The position numbers and the translations under genes are program-made. Of a stretch of 64,000 bases of DNA, positions 51,970 to 60,147 are shown in pieces; within the stretch, counting starts at the first letter, position 1; each line of letters opens with the position of its first letter. A model generated the notes under the pieces. It searched no databases, had not been told where the DNA came from, and saw nothing but the letters and a program-made list of their open reading frames with translations. This stretch comes from Antrihabitans auranticaus (GTDB lineage: Bacteria; Actinomycetota; Actinomycetes; Mycobacteriales; Mycobacteriaceae): assembly GCF_016481275.1 (NCBI RefSeq), contig NZ_JAEMNW010000004.1, positions 644,308-708,307 on the forward strand, given 5' to 3'.

Positions 51970-52754
51970 GTGAAATTCACGGCGACAGTGCCCAACCCGC
52001 GCAGGTCTGCCTGCGCTCGGTCGCCGGCGTACACGAACGCCGCGGTGGTGAACGATCCGGACATGACAAACTGGCCCGCTTCGATTTCGATATCGAAGTC
52101 AGACAGAGCATTTGCCAACCAGGCAATTGCCAGCGCGGGGTCGCCCATCACATCGTGTCCGGTCCCGGAACCGATGAGTTCGCCGTTTCGCAGGAGGTTC
52201 GCCCGGACGTCGGGCAACGGTGGTGCGGCGGACAGGGTGGTCCACGGACCGATGACTACCGCTGCCGCGCTGGCATTGTCGGCGACGGTGTCTTCGAGCG
52301 TGATTCGCCAGTCCACGATCCGGCTGTCGATGATCTCCAGCGCCGGTGCGACGGCTTCGGTTGCGGCCAGGACGTCGGCGACGGTTACGCCGGGGCCTCG
52401 CAAGGGGGAATGGAGCAGGAACGCAATCTCGGGTTCGACGCGCGGCATGCAGAATCGCGAAGCAGGTACCGAGTCGTCGTCCGGCACGATCATGTCGTCG
52501 AGGATGTAGCCGAAGTCGGGTTCCTCGACGCCCAGCAACTCCCGCATGGCCAGCGCGGTAAAGCCGATCTTGTGGCCGCGGACCGACGCACCGGCGGCAA
52601 GGCGACGAGCTAGGTTGGCCTGCTGGATGGCGTAGGCGGCGGCGAGGTCGACGCCCGAGTAGCTCTCGACGATCGGCGATATCGGCCGCCGATCACGTTC
52701 TGCGTCGTGCAGTAGAAGGGCGGCAGACGCTATCTGCGTCTCGTGCAGGGTCAT
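51966..52754 (-). CDS. mhpD: 2-oxopent-4-enoate hydratase
   Basis: 262 residues from ATG 52754. [29 protein letters not shown] and [10 protein letters not shown] (metal-binding Glu-x-Glu) and the ALEIIDSRI block are those of MhpD/TodG hydratases of the FAH-like fold. Adds water to 2-hydroxypenta-2,4-dienoate, the product of the C-C hydrolase encoded at 55179. Overlaps the TetR stop by 4 bases. Confidence 0.9.
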   Translation of the reverse strand: MTLHETQIASAALLLHDAERDRRPISPIVESYSGVDLAAAYAIQQANLARRLAAGASVRGHKIGFTALAMRELLGVEEPDFGYILDDMIVPDDDSVPASRFCMPRVEPEIAFLLHSPLRGPGVTVADVLAATEAVAPALEIIDSRIVDWRITLEDTVADNASAAAVVIGPWTTLSAAPPLPDVRANLLRNGELIGSGTGHDVMGDPALAIAWLANALSDFDIEIEAGQFVMSGSFTTAAFVYAGDRAQADLRGLGTVAVNFT

Positions 52755-53377
52755 GACGTCTCTTCCTCGATCAGGCGCATCAGTGTGTAATGCACAGCGC
52801 GGGCGTGCATTTCGAACAAGGCATACAGATCCGTGCGGTCGCCGTCCATCTGGCCGGCCATGAACAAGCCGTCCGCCGCCGCAACGCCGTACTTGGTCAC
52901 CAACTGCACAGAGTTGTCCGAGAGCTGTGGAGCGAATTCGCGAATCACTTCGGTGAAACGCTCGAATGCGCCGCGGCGGATCTCCATGAACATGGCGCGT
53001 GCCCGAGGTTCCTCGGGGCGCCTTTCCAGCGCCAACATCAGACCGAGACGCAGAAAGTCCGGCTCCTCGAGCAGTGACTTCGCGGTCTCCTGGCACAGCG
53101 TGAGGATCTGCTCCAGTGCGGTATCGCCCTCGGGAACCGTGAACACACTCATCCAGTCCGCGAAACTGCTCTCGATGACCGAAGCGATCAGGTCGTCTTT
53201 GTCTTTGAAGTGCCAGAAGATCGAGCTGTTCGGCAGTCCGCATGCCTTGCTTACCAAAGAGATCGACGTTCCGTCGTACCCTCGCTCGCTGGCCACACGG
53301 CCGGCTGCCTCCAGGATTCTGCGCCGCGAGTCCTCGCCGTCCAGTCGACGACGACGCTGCTTGTTATCGGCTGCCAT
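52751..53377 (-). CDS. TetR family regulator of the meta-cleavage cluster
   Basis: 208 residues from ATG 53377 (GGAGGAG upstream). Helix-turn-helix GTSISLVSKACGLPNSSIFWHFKDKDDL about 37-64. First gene of the leftward mhpDFE operon and divergent from the MhpA-like gene, with three 20-base iterons in the gap as likely binding sites. E. coli MhpR is of the IclR family, so control here is of a different type. Effector probably a phenylpropionate or related acid. Confidence 0.88.
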   Translation of the reverse strand: MAADNKQRRRRLDGEDSRRRILEAAGRVASERGYDGTSISLVSKACGLPNSSIFWHFKDKDDLIASVIESSFADWMSVFTVPEGDTALEQILTLCQETAKSLLEEPDFLRLGLMLALERRPEEPRARAMFMEIRRGAFERFTEVIREFAPQLSDNSVQLVTKYGVAAADGLFMAGQMDGDRTDLYALFEMHARAVHYTLMRLIEEETS

Positions 53378-53409
53378 TCGCGCTCCTCCAGCTACTGGAA
53401 TTTGCTGCT

Positions 53410-53438
53410 TGACCTTCTGTGGATCTGACCATACTGTA
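53410..53438 (+). promoter_or_regulatory. sigma70-type promoter for the MhpA-like operon
   Basis: TTGACC (53410-53415) and TACTGT (53433-53438) are separated by 17 bases. The -10 box abuts the first iteron, so a bound repressor would block initiation. Confidence 0.45.
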
Positions 53439-53491
53439 CCAATCAATACAGAGCAAGACCGATCAGTACAGAAGTAAACCGATCGATACAG
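53438..53491. repeat. three 20-bp iterons in the meta-cleavage promoter
   Basis: ACCAATCAATACAG, ACCGATCAGTACAG and ACCGATCGATACAG start at 53438, 53458 and 53478, an exact 20-base period. The first is part of a palindrome (CTGTA, 8 bases, TACAG, 53435-53452). Likely TetR binding sites placed on one face of the helix. Confidence 0.7.
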
Positions 53492-53570
53492 GAATCGGGT
53501 CGGAGAACGAGTCCGCGCCCGTTCTGTGCTCGCGATCGACGATCGCAATTCAACGACGAAGGATCCCGAC

Positions 53571-55157
53571 GTGACCGAAATCCAGATCTACGACGTAGCC
53601 GTCATCGGGTACGGGCCGACAGGTGTAACGGCCGCCAACTTCTTGGGGCGATACGGGCTCAATGTCCTTGTCATAGAACGCGATCCGTCTGTCTACCACC
53701 GGGCCAGGGCGATCGGGACCGAAGAGGAGGTCCTCCGGATCTGGCAGCGGCTCGGGCTCGCCGAGCGGCTCAAAGAGGACATGATCTGGGACAAGCAGGT
53801 CGATTTCGTCGACAGCGAGGGCCGCTCGTTCATAGACATCACACCGACGTCCCGCGGGCACGGGCACCCGACACAAACCTTCCTGTATCAGCCTGCGCTG
53901 GAGAAGGTGCTCCGCGCGGGTGTGGACCGCTACCCGAACGTCGAGGTCCGGTTGCATACGGAGTGTCTGCGGGTCAAGCAAGATTCCGACAGCGTCGAAC
54001 TGTTGCTCGTCGATTCGACCACCGAGCTGTCGAGCCGAGTCAGAGCTTCGTATGTGATTGCCGCAGATGGGGGTTCGAGCCCTACACGCACCCAGCTCGG
54101 TATCGGCTTCGAGGGCCGCACCTACGAAGACCGCTGGATCGTGATCGACACAGAGGTAGTCGAACCGTGGCCCGCGCACGATCAGCTGCGTTTTCATTGC
54201 GATCCGAAGCGGCCCGCATTCGACTGTCCGACGCCGTTGGGTCATCATCGGTTCGAGTTTCCGATTCTTCCGGGCGAGGATGAAAAGGACTTCACATCAC
54301 TCGCCGCCGCGTGGGCTCTACTGAACGATCAAGGTGTCACCGACCGGCACGTAAAGATCTTGCGCGCAGTGCCTTACAGTCACCACGTCCGGTTCGCGGA
54401 CAGATGGCGAGTCGGGCGGATCTTCTTCGCAGGCGATGCGGCGCACGTGATGCCGCCATGGATCGGGCAGGGCATGGCCGCCGGCGTTCGCGATGCGGCG
54501 AATCTGTGTTGGAAGCTCGCCGCAGTCGTACACGGCGATCTGCCCGCGTCTGTTCTCGACTCGTACGAAGAAGAGCGGCAACCGCACGTGCGGTCGATGA
54601 CTCGGTACACCATCTTCTTCGCACGTTTGATCACCGAGCGCCGCGTCCCCGTGACGAAGCTGCGAAACATGGTGTGCAAGTTCGCGATGCGGATTCCGCC
54701 CGTCGGTGCCTACATGCGCGAGTTGAAGTGGTTCCCGAAGGCGCACTACGCGAAAGGTTTTCTGGCTCCGTCGGCGAACAAGGCCGTCGGGCATCTGCCG
54801 CCGCAACCCTGGGTGTTCGACGAGTCCGGAGTACGCGTGCGACTCGACGACGCACTGGGATCCCGTTGGGTCGTACTACGAATCGGAGCCGCCCAGGACG
54901 ACCTTTGGGCCAGGACCGGTGTACCCACAGTCAGGTTGCAGGCCGCGGGCGGACCGACGGTGCCCGGCACGATCACCGACATCGATGGCTCGTTGATCGG
55001 CTGGATGACCGCGATGGGCGCCACCGCGCTCGCGATCCGGCCCGATGGCTACGTGTATGCAGCCGCCGCGGGAGCCGAAACCCTCTCTGCCCCACCGATC
55101 GGTCTTGTCGCGCATACCGATGTCACGAATCCGATTCTCGGCAATTCCCTTGTGTAA
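53571..55157 (+). CDS. mhpA: MhpA-like 3-(3-hydroxyphenyl)propionate hydroxylase
   Basis: 528 residues from GTG 53571 with GAAGGA upstream. FAD motif VAVIGYGPTGVTAANFLGRYG, ERDPSVYHRARAIGTEEEVLRIWQ, VIAADGGSSPTRTQLGI, and FFAGDAAHVMPPWIGQGMAAGVRDAANLCWKL are those of MhpA/OhpB flavin hydroxylases. Hydroxylates an alkyl-substituted phenol to a catechol using NADH and oxygen. First gene of the rightward operon, supplying substrate to the extradiol dioxygenase. The exact ring substituent cannot be told. Confidence 0.88.
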   Translation: MTEIQIYDVAVIGYGPTGVTAANFLGRYGLNVLVIERDPSVYHRARAIGTEEEVLRIWQRLGLAERLKEDMIWDKQVDFVDSEGRSFIDITPTSRGHGHPTQTFLYQPALEKVLRAGVDRYPNVEVRLHTECLRVKQDSDSVELLLVDSTTELSSRVRASYVIAADGGSSPTRTQLGIGFEGRTYEDRWIVIDTEVVEPWPAHDQLRFHCDPKRPAFDCPTPLGHHRFEFPILPGEDEKDFTSLAAAWALLNDQGVTDRHVKILRAVPYSHHVRFADRWRVGRIFFAGDAAHVMPPWIGQGMAAGVRDAANLCWKLAAVVHGDLPASVLDSYEEERQPHVRSMTRYTIFFARLITERRVPVTKLRNMVCKFAMRIPPVGAYMRELKWFPKAHYAKGFLAPSANKAVGHLPPQPWVFDESGVRVRLDDALGSRWVVLRIGAAQDDLWARTGVPTVRLQAAGGPTVPGTITDIDGSLIGWMTAMGATALAIRPDGYVYAAAAGAETLSAPPIGLVAHTDVTNPILGNSLV

Positions 55158-55178
55158 GTCCCCAACCGAAGGCAGACC

Positions 55179-56039
55179 ATGAACACCACAACTCTCACCG
55201 AAAAGACAGTGTCCTACGACGGGACCCAGATCTTCTTCGCCGAAGCAGGCACCGGCCCGGCAATCGTGCTCCTGCACGGCGGCGGACCGGGCGCTACCGG
55301 CACCTCGAACTACTCGAAAAATATTGCGGAACTTGCTAAATCATTTCGCGTCATCGTCCCCGATATGCCCGGTTACGGACGCTCCACCAGGCAGACCGAC
55401 AAGTCGAACCCGTTAGGTTTCGTGGCCGACTCGATTCGCGGCATGCTCGACGTTCTCGAAATCGAGAAGGCCAGCCTCGTCGGCAATTCGTGGGGCGGGG
55501 CGTGTGCGCTGCGGCTGGCTCTCGACTCGCCACACCGGGTCGAGCGTCTCGTTCTCATGGGGCCCGGTGGCGTCGGAACGACGAAAGCGCCGCCGACAGC
55601 CGGCCTTCGGAAGCTTTTGGACTACTACCGTGGCGCCGGTCCATCCCGGGAACGGCTCGATGAATTCATCCGCACGTACCTCGTGTACGACTCGGATTCC
55701 GTACCGGCGCATCTGATCGACGATCGCTACCGCGACAGCATCGATCCCGAGTCGATCGCGCATTTTCCCCTGCGCCGGCCGTCGAGCCTGAGCGAACTAC
55801 GTGTCATGCGCCGGATGGATTTCACCCGCGACCCTCGCCTGGCGCAACTGACGACACCGACTCTCGTCATCTGGGGCGCGGAGGACAAGATCAATCGCCC
55901 GAACGGAGGTCGCATTCTTGCCCGAACCATGCCGAATTGCGACCTGCTGCTGGCGGCCAACACCGGCCACTGGGTGCAGTGGGAACGCGCGGAGATGTTC
56001 AACGACGTCGTTCGTACCTTCCTCGCGCCGACCGCCTGA
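55179..56039 (+). CDS. meta-cleavage product hydrolase (MhpC/HsaD/BphD-like)
   Basis: 286 residues. LLHGGGPGATGTSNYSKNI oxyanion loop with the double Gly typical of C-C hydrolases, nucleophile Ser104 in VGNSWGGA, Asp236 in WGAEDKINRP, His264 in NTGHWVQWE. Hydrolyses the ring-opened dienoate to 2-hydroxypenta-2,4-dienoate, feeding MhpD, and a carboxylic acid. 21 bases after the hydroxylase. Confidence 0.9.
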   Translation: MNTTTLTEKTVSYDGTQIFFAEAGTGPAIVLLHGGGPGATGTSNYSKNIAELAKSFRVIVPDMPGYGRSTRQTDKSNPLGFVADSIRGMLDVLEIEKASLVGNSWGGACALRLALDSPHRVERLVLMGPGGVGTTKAPPTAGLRKLLDYYRGAGPSRERLDEFIRTYLVYDSDSVPAHLIDDRYRDSIDPESIAHFPLRRPSSLSELRVMRRMDFTRDPRLAQLTTPTLVIWGAEDKINRPNGGRILARTMPNCDLLLAANTGHWVQWERAEMFNDVVRTFLAPTA

Positions 56040-56065
56040 ACACCGACCTTCGAACAGGATTCGCC

Positions 56066-57082
56066 ATGCCCGATCTCTACAGCAGTCCATCGGTATTCGG
56101 GAACGTCCACCTCGGCTACGTCGTCATCGATACGCAAAAGTTCGGTGAGTGGCGACGGTTCGGCAAGGAGGCGATCGGGATGCATCTCGACGAACTCGAT
56201 GCGACCACCATGCGCTTCCGCCTCGACGACCGGCAATGCAGATTCCTGGTTCAGCGGGGGAGTGCAGAAGATGTCACAGCAATCGGCTGGCACCTCGACG
56301 ACCACGAAGCGTTCGATCGGATCGTCGCGAGGGTGACGCAGCACGGTGTGCCGGTCACGGAAGGCACCGCGGAGGAGGCTGCGCTGCGCGGCGTCGAGCG
56401 GCTGCTGCGATTTCCCGGACCGAAGGGCCTCACCCAGGAGATCTTCACCACCGCCACAATCGATCCGACGCCGCTGCGCATGCACACCCGGGAATTCGTC
56501 ACCGGGGCGGCGGGGATGGGGCACGTCGCGCTCACCTCGACAAAACCGAGCCTCCTCCGCGGCTACTACAACACGGTTTTCGATGCCCGTCTTTCCGATT
56601 ACATCGACGAGTCGTTCGGTGGCATCAAACTCCGGATACGATTCCTGCGAGTCAACGAGCGCCACCATTCGGTCGCGATCGCGTCGGTACAGCAACTCCC
56701 GGTCGATTTCTCGCGAACCAGGGTGCAGCACTTGAATATTCAAGTCGCTGAGGTGGACGATATGTTGCAGTCTTTCGAACGTGTGACAGAACTCGGTTTC
56801 GGGATGCGGATGACGGTCGGTCAACACACCAACGACCGTGAGCTGTCCTACTACGCGAAGACGCCGTCCGGGTTCGATTGGGAGGTCGGCTGGAATCCGA
56901 TCACCGTCGACGAGTCCACTTGGGAGCCGAACGGGCACAAGGGAATCAGTACTTGGGGACACACCATGGTCGGCGATTCCGTGATCGAGAAGTTTCAGAT
57001 GTTCCGGCAGTCGATGAAATCGCTGAAGCAGGACGAAGACACGGTGCCGCAGCTGTGCGGTGTGGGAGTTCCCGACAGCTGA
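56066..57082 (+). CDS. type I extradiol (VOC) catechol dioxygenase
   Basis: 338 residues, ATG 56066. Two VOC-fold domains; the iron ligands are His153 (GMGHVALT), His222 (VQHLNIQV) and Glu273 (DWEVGWNP), spaced as in 2,3-dihydroxybiphenyl dioxygenase (BphC/HsaC type). Cleaves the catechol next to its hydroxyls. E. coli MhpB is an unrelated type II enzyme, so this pathway mixes Mhp-like and Bph-like parts. The sequence is long at the C-terminus compared with BphC. A terminator hairpin follows. Confidence 0.9.
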   Translation: MPDLYSSPSVFGNVHLGYVVIDTQKFGEWRRFGKEAIGMHLDELDATTMRFRLDDRQCRFLVQRGSAEDVTAIGWHLDDHEAFDRIVARVTQHGVPVTEGTAEEAALRGVERLLRFPGPKGLTQEIFTTATIDPTPLRMHTREFVTGAAGMGHVALTSTKPSLLRGYYNTVFDARLSDYIDESFGGIKLRIRFLRVNERHHSVAIASVQQLPVDFSRTRVQHLNIQVAEVDDMLQSFERVTELGFGMRMTVGQHTNDRELSYYAKTPSGFDWEVGWNPITVDESTWEPNGHKGISTWGHTMVGDSVIEKFQMFRQSMKSLKQDEDTVPQLCGVGVPDS

Positions 57083-57100
57083 ACCGGCGCAACAGAAATC

Positions 57101-57129
57101 AGCCCTGGCCACCTCTGGTAGCCAGGGCT
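57101..57129. terminator. terminator hairpin between convergent genes
   Basis: AGCCCTGGC and GCCAGGGCT form a perfect 9-base stem with an 11-base loop followed by GCTTT. Ends the dioxygenase operon and may also serve the convergent thioesterase gene. Confidence 0.7.
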
Positions 57130-57144
57130 GCTTTGCGCTCGGCG

Positions 57145-57651
57145 CTAGATCAGCAGGCAGGAGCTTGTCGCCGTTGCGACGAGGCGTCCCCGATCGTCCT
57201 CGATTCGAGCCTCGGCGACCGCTACCCGCGAACGCACGCTGATCGTTGTGCCAGTGCACGTGATCGTCCCCGATGCCACTGTGACCGGACGCAAGAAGCG
57301 TGTGCCGGCCTCGATTGTCGTGTACCCCGTGAGGGGCGGCAGCTCGGACAGAACCGCACACCCCATTGCTGTGTCGAGTAGCGCCATCAAAACGCCGCCG
57401 TGGACGATTCCCATCGGGTTGTAGTGGAATTCCTCCGGTACTAGTTGAAAGACGACTCGGCCGTATTCTGCGTCGACCGGTTCGATACCGAGGGTGCGCA
57501 GTGCCGGGGGCTGCGCGATCGTGCCTGCCCCGATGGCGTGCAATGTCTGCAAGCCGGTGAGTCCGGCGGTTGCGGGCCCGGTCGGTTGCGGTGACGACCA
57601 GGTGTAGGTCCTCGTGTGGATGGTCGGCGCGTCGGTCTTGATGGTGCTCAT
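57145..57651 (-). CDS. PaaI-type hotdog thioesterase
   Basis: 168 residues from ATG 57651 (AGAGGAACATC upstream). The hotdog motif GIVHGGVLMALLDTAMGCAV and the following TIEAGTRFLRPVTVASG are those of PaaI/COG2050 acyl-CoA thioesterases. Releases CoA from aryl or acyl thioesters. Possibly a salvage enzyme for the nearby aromatic pathway; it is on the opposite strand and separately controlled. Confidence 0.87.
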   Translation of the reverse strand: MSTIKTDAPTIHTRTYTWSSPQPTGPATAGLTGLQTLHAIGAGTIAQPPALRTLGIEPVDAEYGRVVFQLVPEEFHYNPMGIVHGGVLMALLDTAMGCAVLSELPPLTGYTTIEAGTRFLRPVTVASGTITCTGTTISVRSRVAVAEARIEDDRGRLVATATSSCLLI

Positions 57652-57726
57652 GATGTTCCTCTTTGCTCGGTGTCGGTGAATATGCTTGTGTTGCAATGTG
57701 TTCTATGCATTGGGGCGTGTAGTAGG

Positions 57727-58287
57727 TCACCACACGTCGAAGGTTGTCGCAGCGACCCGGTTGACCGCGCGGCGCATCGACCACGGCACGATCAGCTCGT
57801 GAAAAGGGCGAACGAGTCGAAAGTAGGAGCGGCCCAATTGGTTGTGCCGGCGCACCACCGTCGTAACGACCAGGGCCGAGCCGTTGCCTGTGTGTTCCAC
57901 CAGGATGGATGCGCGGAAGTCGAGGTGCCGATCATCGGTACCGACAACCACTTCCGCCGCAGTGGCAGTGTGCACTGGAAATGCACCGGGTGCGGAGCCT
58001 TGCGGATGCGACGGCGCAAGCCCGAACGGGCGGACGAGGGCATCTCGAATCGCCAGTAGTGAGACGCCCCGTTTGGGTGATCCGCCGAATATCTGCCGAC
58101 GCCAGAATCGCGCGTCCTTGGGTACGTCTCTGGGCAATGACATTCGATACGCGTCGGACCAATCGACGTCCGCCAGGGCGCTGTTGACGAGCGCATCGGG
58201 CGGTACCGCGATCCGTTCGACCTTCCGCGGTGGCGCGCTTCGGACGAGTTCGCGCCACAGTGGCGCCGACGTCGAGAGTGTGGTCAT
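57727..58287 (-). CDS. DUF2867 family protein
   Basis: 186 residues from ATG 58287, with GGAG 7 bases upstream. The C-terminal VVRRHNQLGRSYFRLVRPFHELIVP and the mid-protein HLDFRASILVEH strand pattern fit DUF2867 proteins, probably SRPBCC-like beta folds of unknown function. No signal or membrane segment. Lies between the MFS exporter and the thioesterase on the same strand. Confidence 0.72.
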   Translation of the reverse strand: MTTLSTSAPLWRELVRSAPPRKVERIAVPPDALVNSALADVDWSDAYRMSLPRDVPKDARFWRRQIFGGSPKRGVSLLAIRDALVRPFGLAPSHPQGSAPGAFPVHTATAAEVVVGTDDRHLDFRASILVEHTGNGSALVVTTVVRRHNQLGRSYFRLVRPFHELIVPWSMRRAVNRVAATTFDVW

Positions 58288-58428
58288 CGGATGCTCCATT
58301 CGTGAGTTTCTTGCAGCGAATCTGCTTGGCTACCAGAACAATTCTTCTCGAATCCGGTACTTCGTCGCATCCGTACTTCCACCAGTGGGATACCGGCGCG
58401 AGTCGACCGAACCCAGGGAAGAGGCGAA

Positions 58429-58456
58429 GCCCGGACCCCTGGGGAGGGATCCGGGC
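58429..58456 (-). terminator. terminator hairpin after MFS gene
   Basis: GCCCGGA (58429-58435) pairs with TCCGGGC (58450-58456), 25 bases downstream of the MFS stop on the minus strand. The rest of 58288-58480 holds only the likely promoter of the DUF2867 gene. Confidence 0.5.
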
Positions 58457-58480
58457 CTCGATATGCAACGGGAAGGGTTA

Positions 58481-59995
58481 TCAGTGCCCGACTACGACCG
58501 TCCCTTCCGGAGCTGCCGGCAGGAGCCCCTTCCTGACGACCACTGCGGCGACGACCGCCCCTGTGGCAAAGATTCCTGAGGCCCACCAGAAGACGGTCGT
58601 GTAGCTTTCGACCGCGGCCAGAGCGGCGACGAGCGGGCTGGCAGCCTTGCCTTCCATGTAGCTCGCCGCGGCGGTCGCTGCGACCGTGCTGAGCAATGCG
58701 GTGCCGATAGATCCGCCGATCTGCTGCATGGTGTTGACCATTGCCGATGCGACACCGGCATCTTCCTGTTGGACGCCGGAGACAGCTCCCTGCATTGCGG
58801 GTGCGGTCGCCGCTCCGACGCCCATGCCGACGAGAATCAACGCGGGCATGATGTCGGTGACGTAAGAACTATCGAGCGTGATTCGCGTCATGTACGCCAT
58901 CCCTGCTGCGGAGAACAACATTCCGACAGTCATCGGCAGCCGAGGACCGAAGCGCGGCAGGGCGATTGCGGCGGAACGCGTAGCGGTGAAGACCAGTCCG
59001 AGGATCATCGGCATGAAGGCAAGCCCGGTCTTGATCGGGCTGTAGCCGAGATTCACCTGCATGTAGTAGGTCACGAAGAGGAAGCAGGCGAACAGTCCAG
59101 TGCCCGTGATGAAGACGGTGAGGAAGGATCCTGCCCGTGTGCGATCGGCGATGATTCGCAACGGCAGCAACGGATTCGACACCCGTGCCTGCAGATATCC
59201 GAATACTCCGAGCAATGCGACGCCGCCGAGGAGCCAGCTGAGCGTGACCGGTGCGGTCCAGCCCTCCGACTCGGCCTGTGAGAACCCGTACACGATTCCG
59301 AACAGTGCAGACGAAACGACGACCGTGCCGGGAATGTCGAGCTTGGGGCGATGGTCGGACTTTTGCTTGGCGAGCAGAGCGAACGCGCCGACGAAGGCGA
59401 TCGCTGCGATCACCAGGTTGACGTAGAGGCACCAGCGCCAGTCCGCCCATTCTGTCAGCGAGCCGCCAAGAAGCAGTCCGAGAGCGCCGCCGCCACCGGC
59501 GATCGCACCGAAGATGCCGAATGCCTTGCCGCGCTCTGCCGGATCGGTGAACGTGAGCGTGAGCAGCGACAATGCGGCGGGAGCGAGTAGCGCACCAAAG
59601 ATGCCCTGGCCGGCTCGCGCCGCAATCAACATCTGCACATCGCTGGCTGCGCCGCCGATCGCAGAGGCGGTAGCGAACCCGACGAGCCCGACGAGGAAGG
59701 TGGTGCGCCTGCCGAACAGGTCGCTGAGGCGGCCACCGAGGAGCAGGAGGCTGCCGAATGCGAGGGCGTAGGCGGTCACGATCCACTGCCGATCGCCATT
59801 CGAGAACGCCAGGTCGTGCTGGGCTTGCGGCAGTGCGATGTTCACGATGGTGGCGTCGAGGACGACCATCAACTGTGCGAGTCCGAGGACCGCCAGGATG
59901 AGCCAGCGCTTCGGGTTTACGGCTGCTTCGACTTTTGTGGTTTCCGGAAGGCTGGGCGGTACTGCCCGGCGGTGCACGGACGTTGTGACAGTCAT
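58481..59995 (-). CDS. MFS drug exporter, DHA2 (14-helix, EmrB/QacA) family
   Basis: 504 residues from ATG 59995 (GAGGAACGA upstream). About fourteen hydrophobic segments. LAQLMVVLDATIVNIALPQAQ in helix one, GGRLSDLFGRRTTF (loop 2-3 motif) and the helix-five motif GGGGALGLLLGGSL are DHA2 landmarks. A proton-driven efflux pump for drugs or toxic metabolites. Next to a LuxR (LAL) regulator but separated by 152 bases. Confidence 0.88.
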   Translation of the reverse strand: MTVTTSVHRRAVPPSLPETTKVEAAVNPKRWLILAVLGLAQLMVVLDATIVNIALPQAQHDLAFSNGDRQWIVTAYALAFGSLLLLGGRLSDLFGRRTTFLVGLVGFATASAIGGAASDVQMLIAARAGQGIFGALLAPAALSLLTLTFTDPAERGKAFGIFGAIAGGGGALGLLLGGSLTEWADWRWCLYVNLVIAAIAFVGAFALLAKQKSDHRPKLDIPGTVVVSSALFGIVYGFSQAESEGWTAPVTLSWLLGGVALLGVFGYLQARVSNPLLPLRIIADRTRAGSFLTVFITGTGLFACFLFVTYYMQVNLGYSPIKTGLAFMPMILGLVFTATRSAAIALPRFGPRLPMTVGMLFSAAGMAYMTRITLDSSYVTDIMPALILVGMGVGAATAPAMQGAVSGVQQEDAGVASAMVNTMQQIGGSIGTALLSTVAATAAASYMEGKAASPLVAALAAVESYTTVFWWASGIFATGAVVAAVVVRKGLLPAAPEGTVVVGH

Positions 59996-60147
59996 TTCGT
60001 TCCTCACTTGGATTTGTGGAGAGAATCTCCGGGCGGTGAATCTTTCGACGACTTCCCGATTTACTGGATTCAGGATTCGCGAATCGACCACCGCGTCGCA
60101 TCCGTAGCGGCACTAGTCCCGCTACCGGTGGAGCCCTAGGACAAGCG

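Noticed and set aside
57101..57129. Hairpin after the dioxygenase gene considered as a small RNA
   Set aside because: Position directly after a stop and between convergent genes fits a terminator; no promoter of its own seen.
55727..57784. 685-codon minus-strand frame opposite the hydrolase and dioxygenase genes
   Set aside because: Composition is non-protein-like and both plus-strand genes have full catalytic residue sets.
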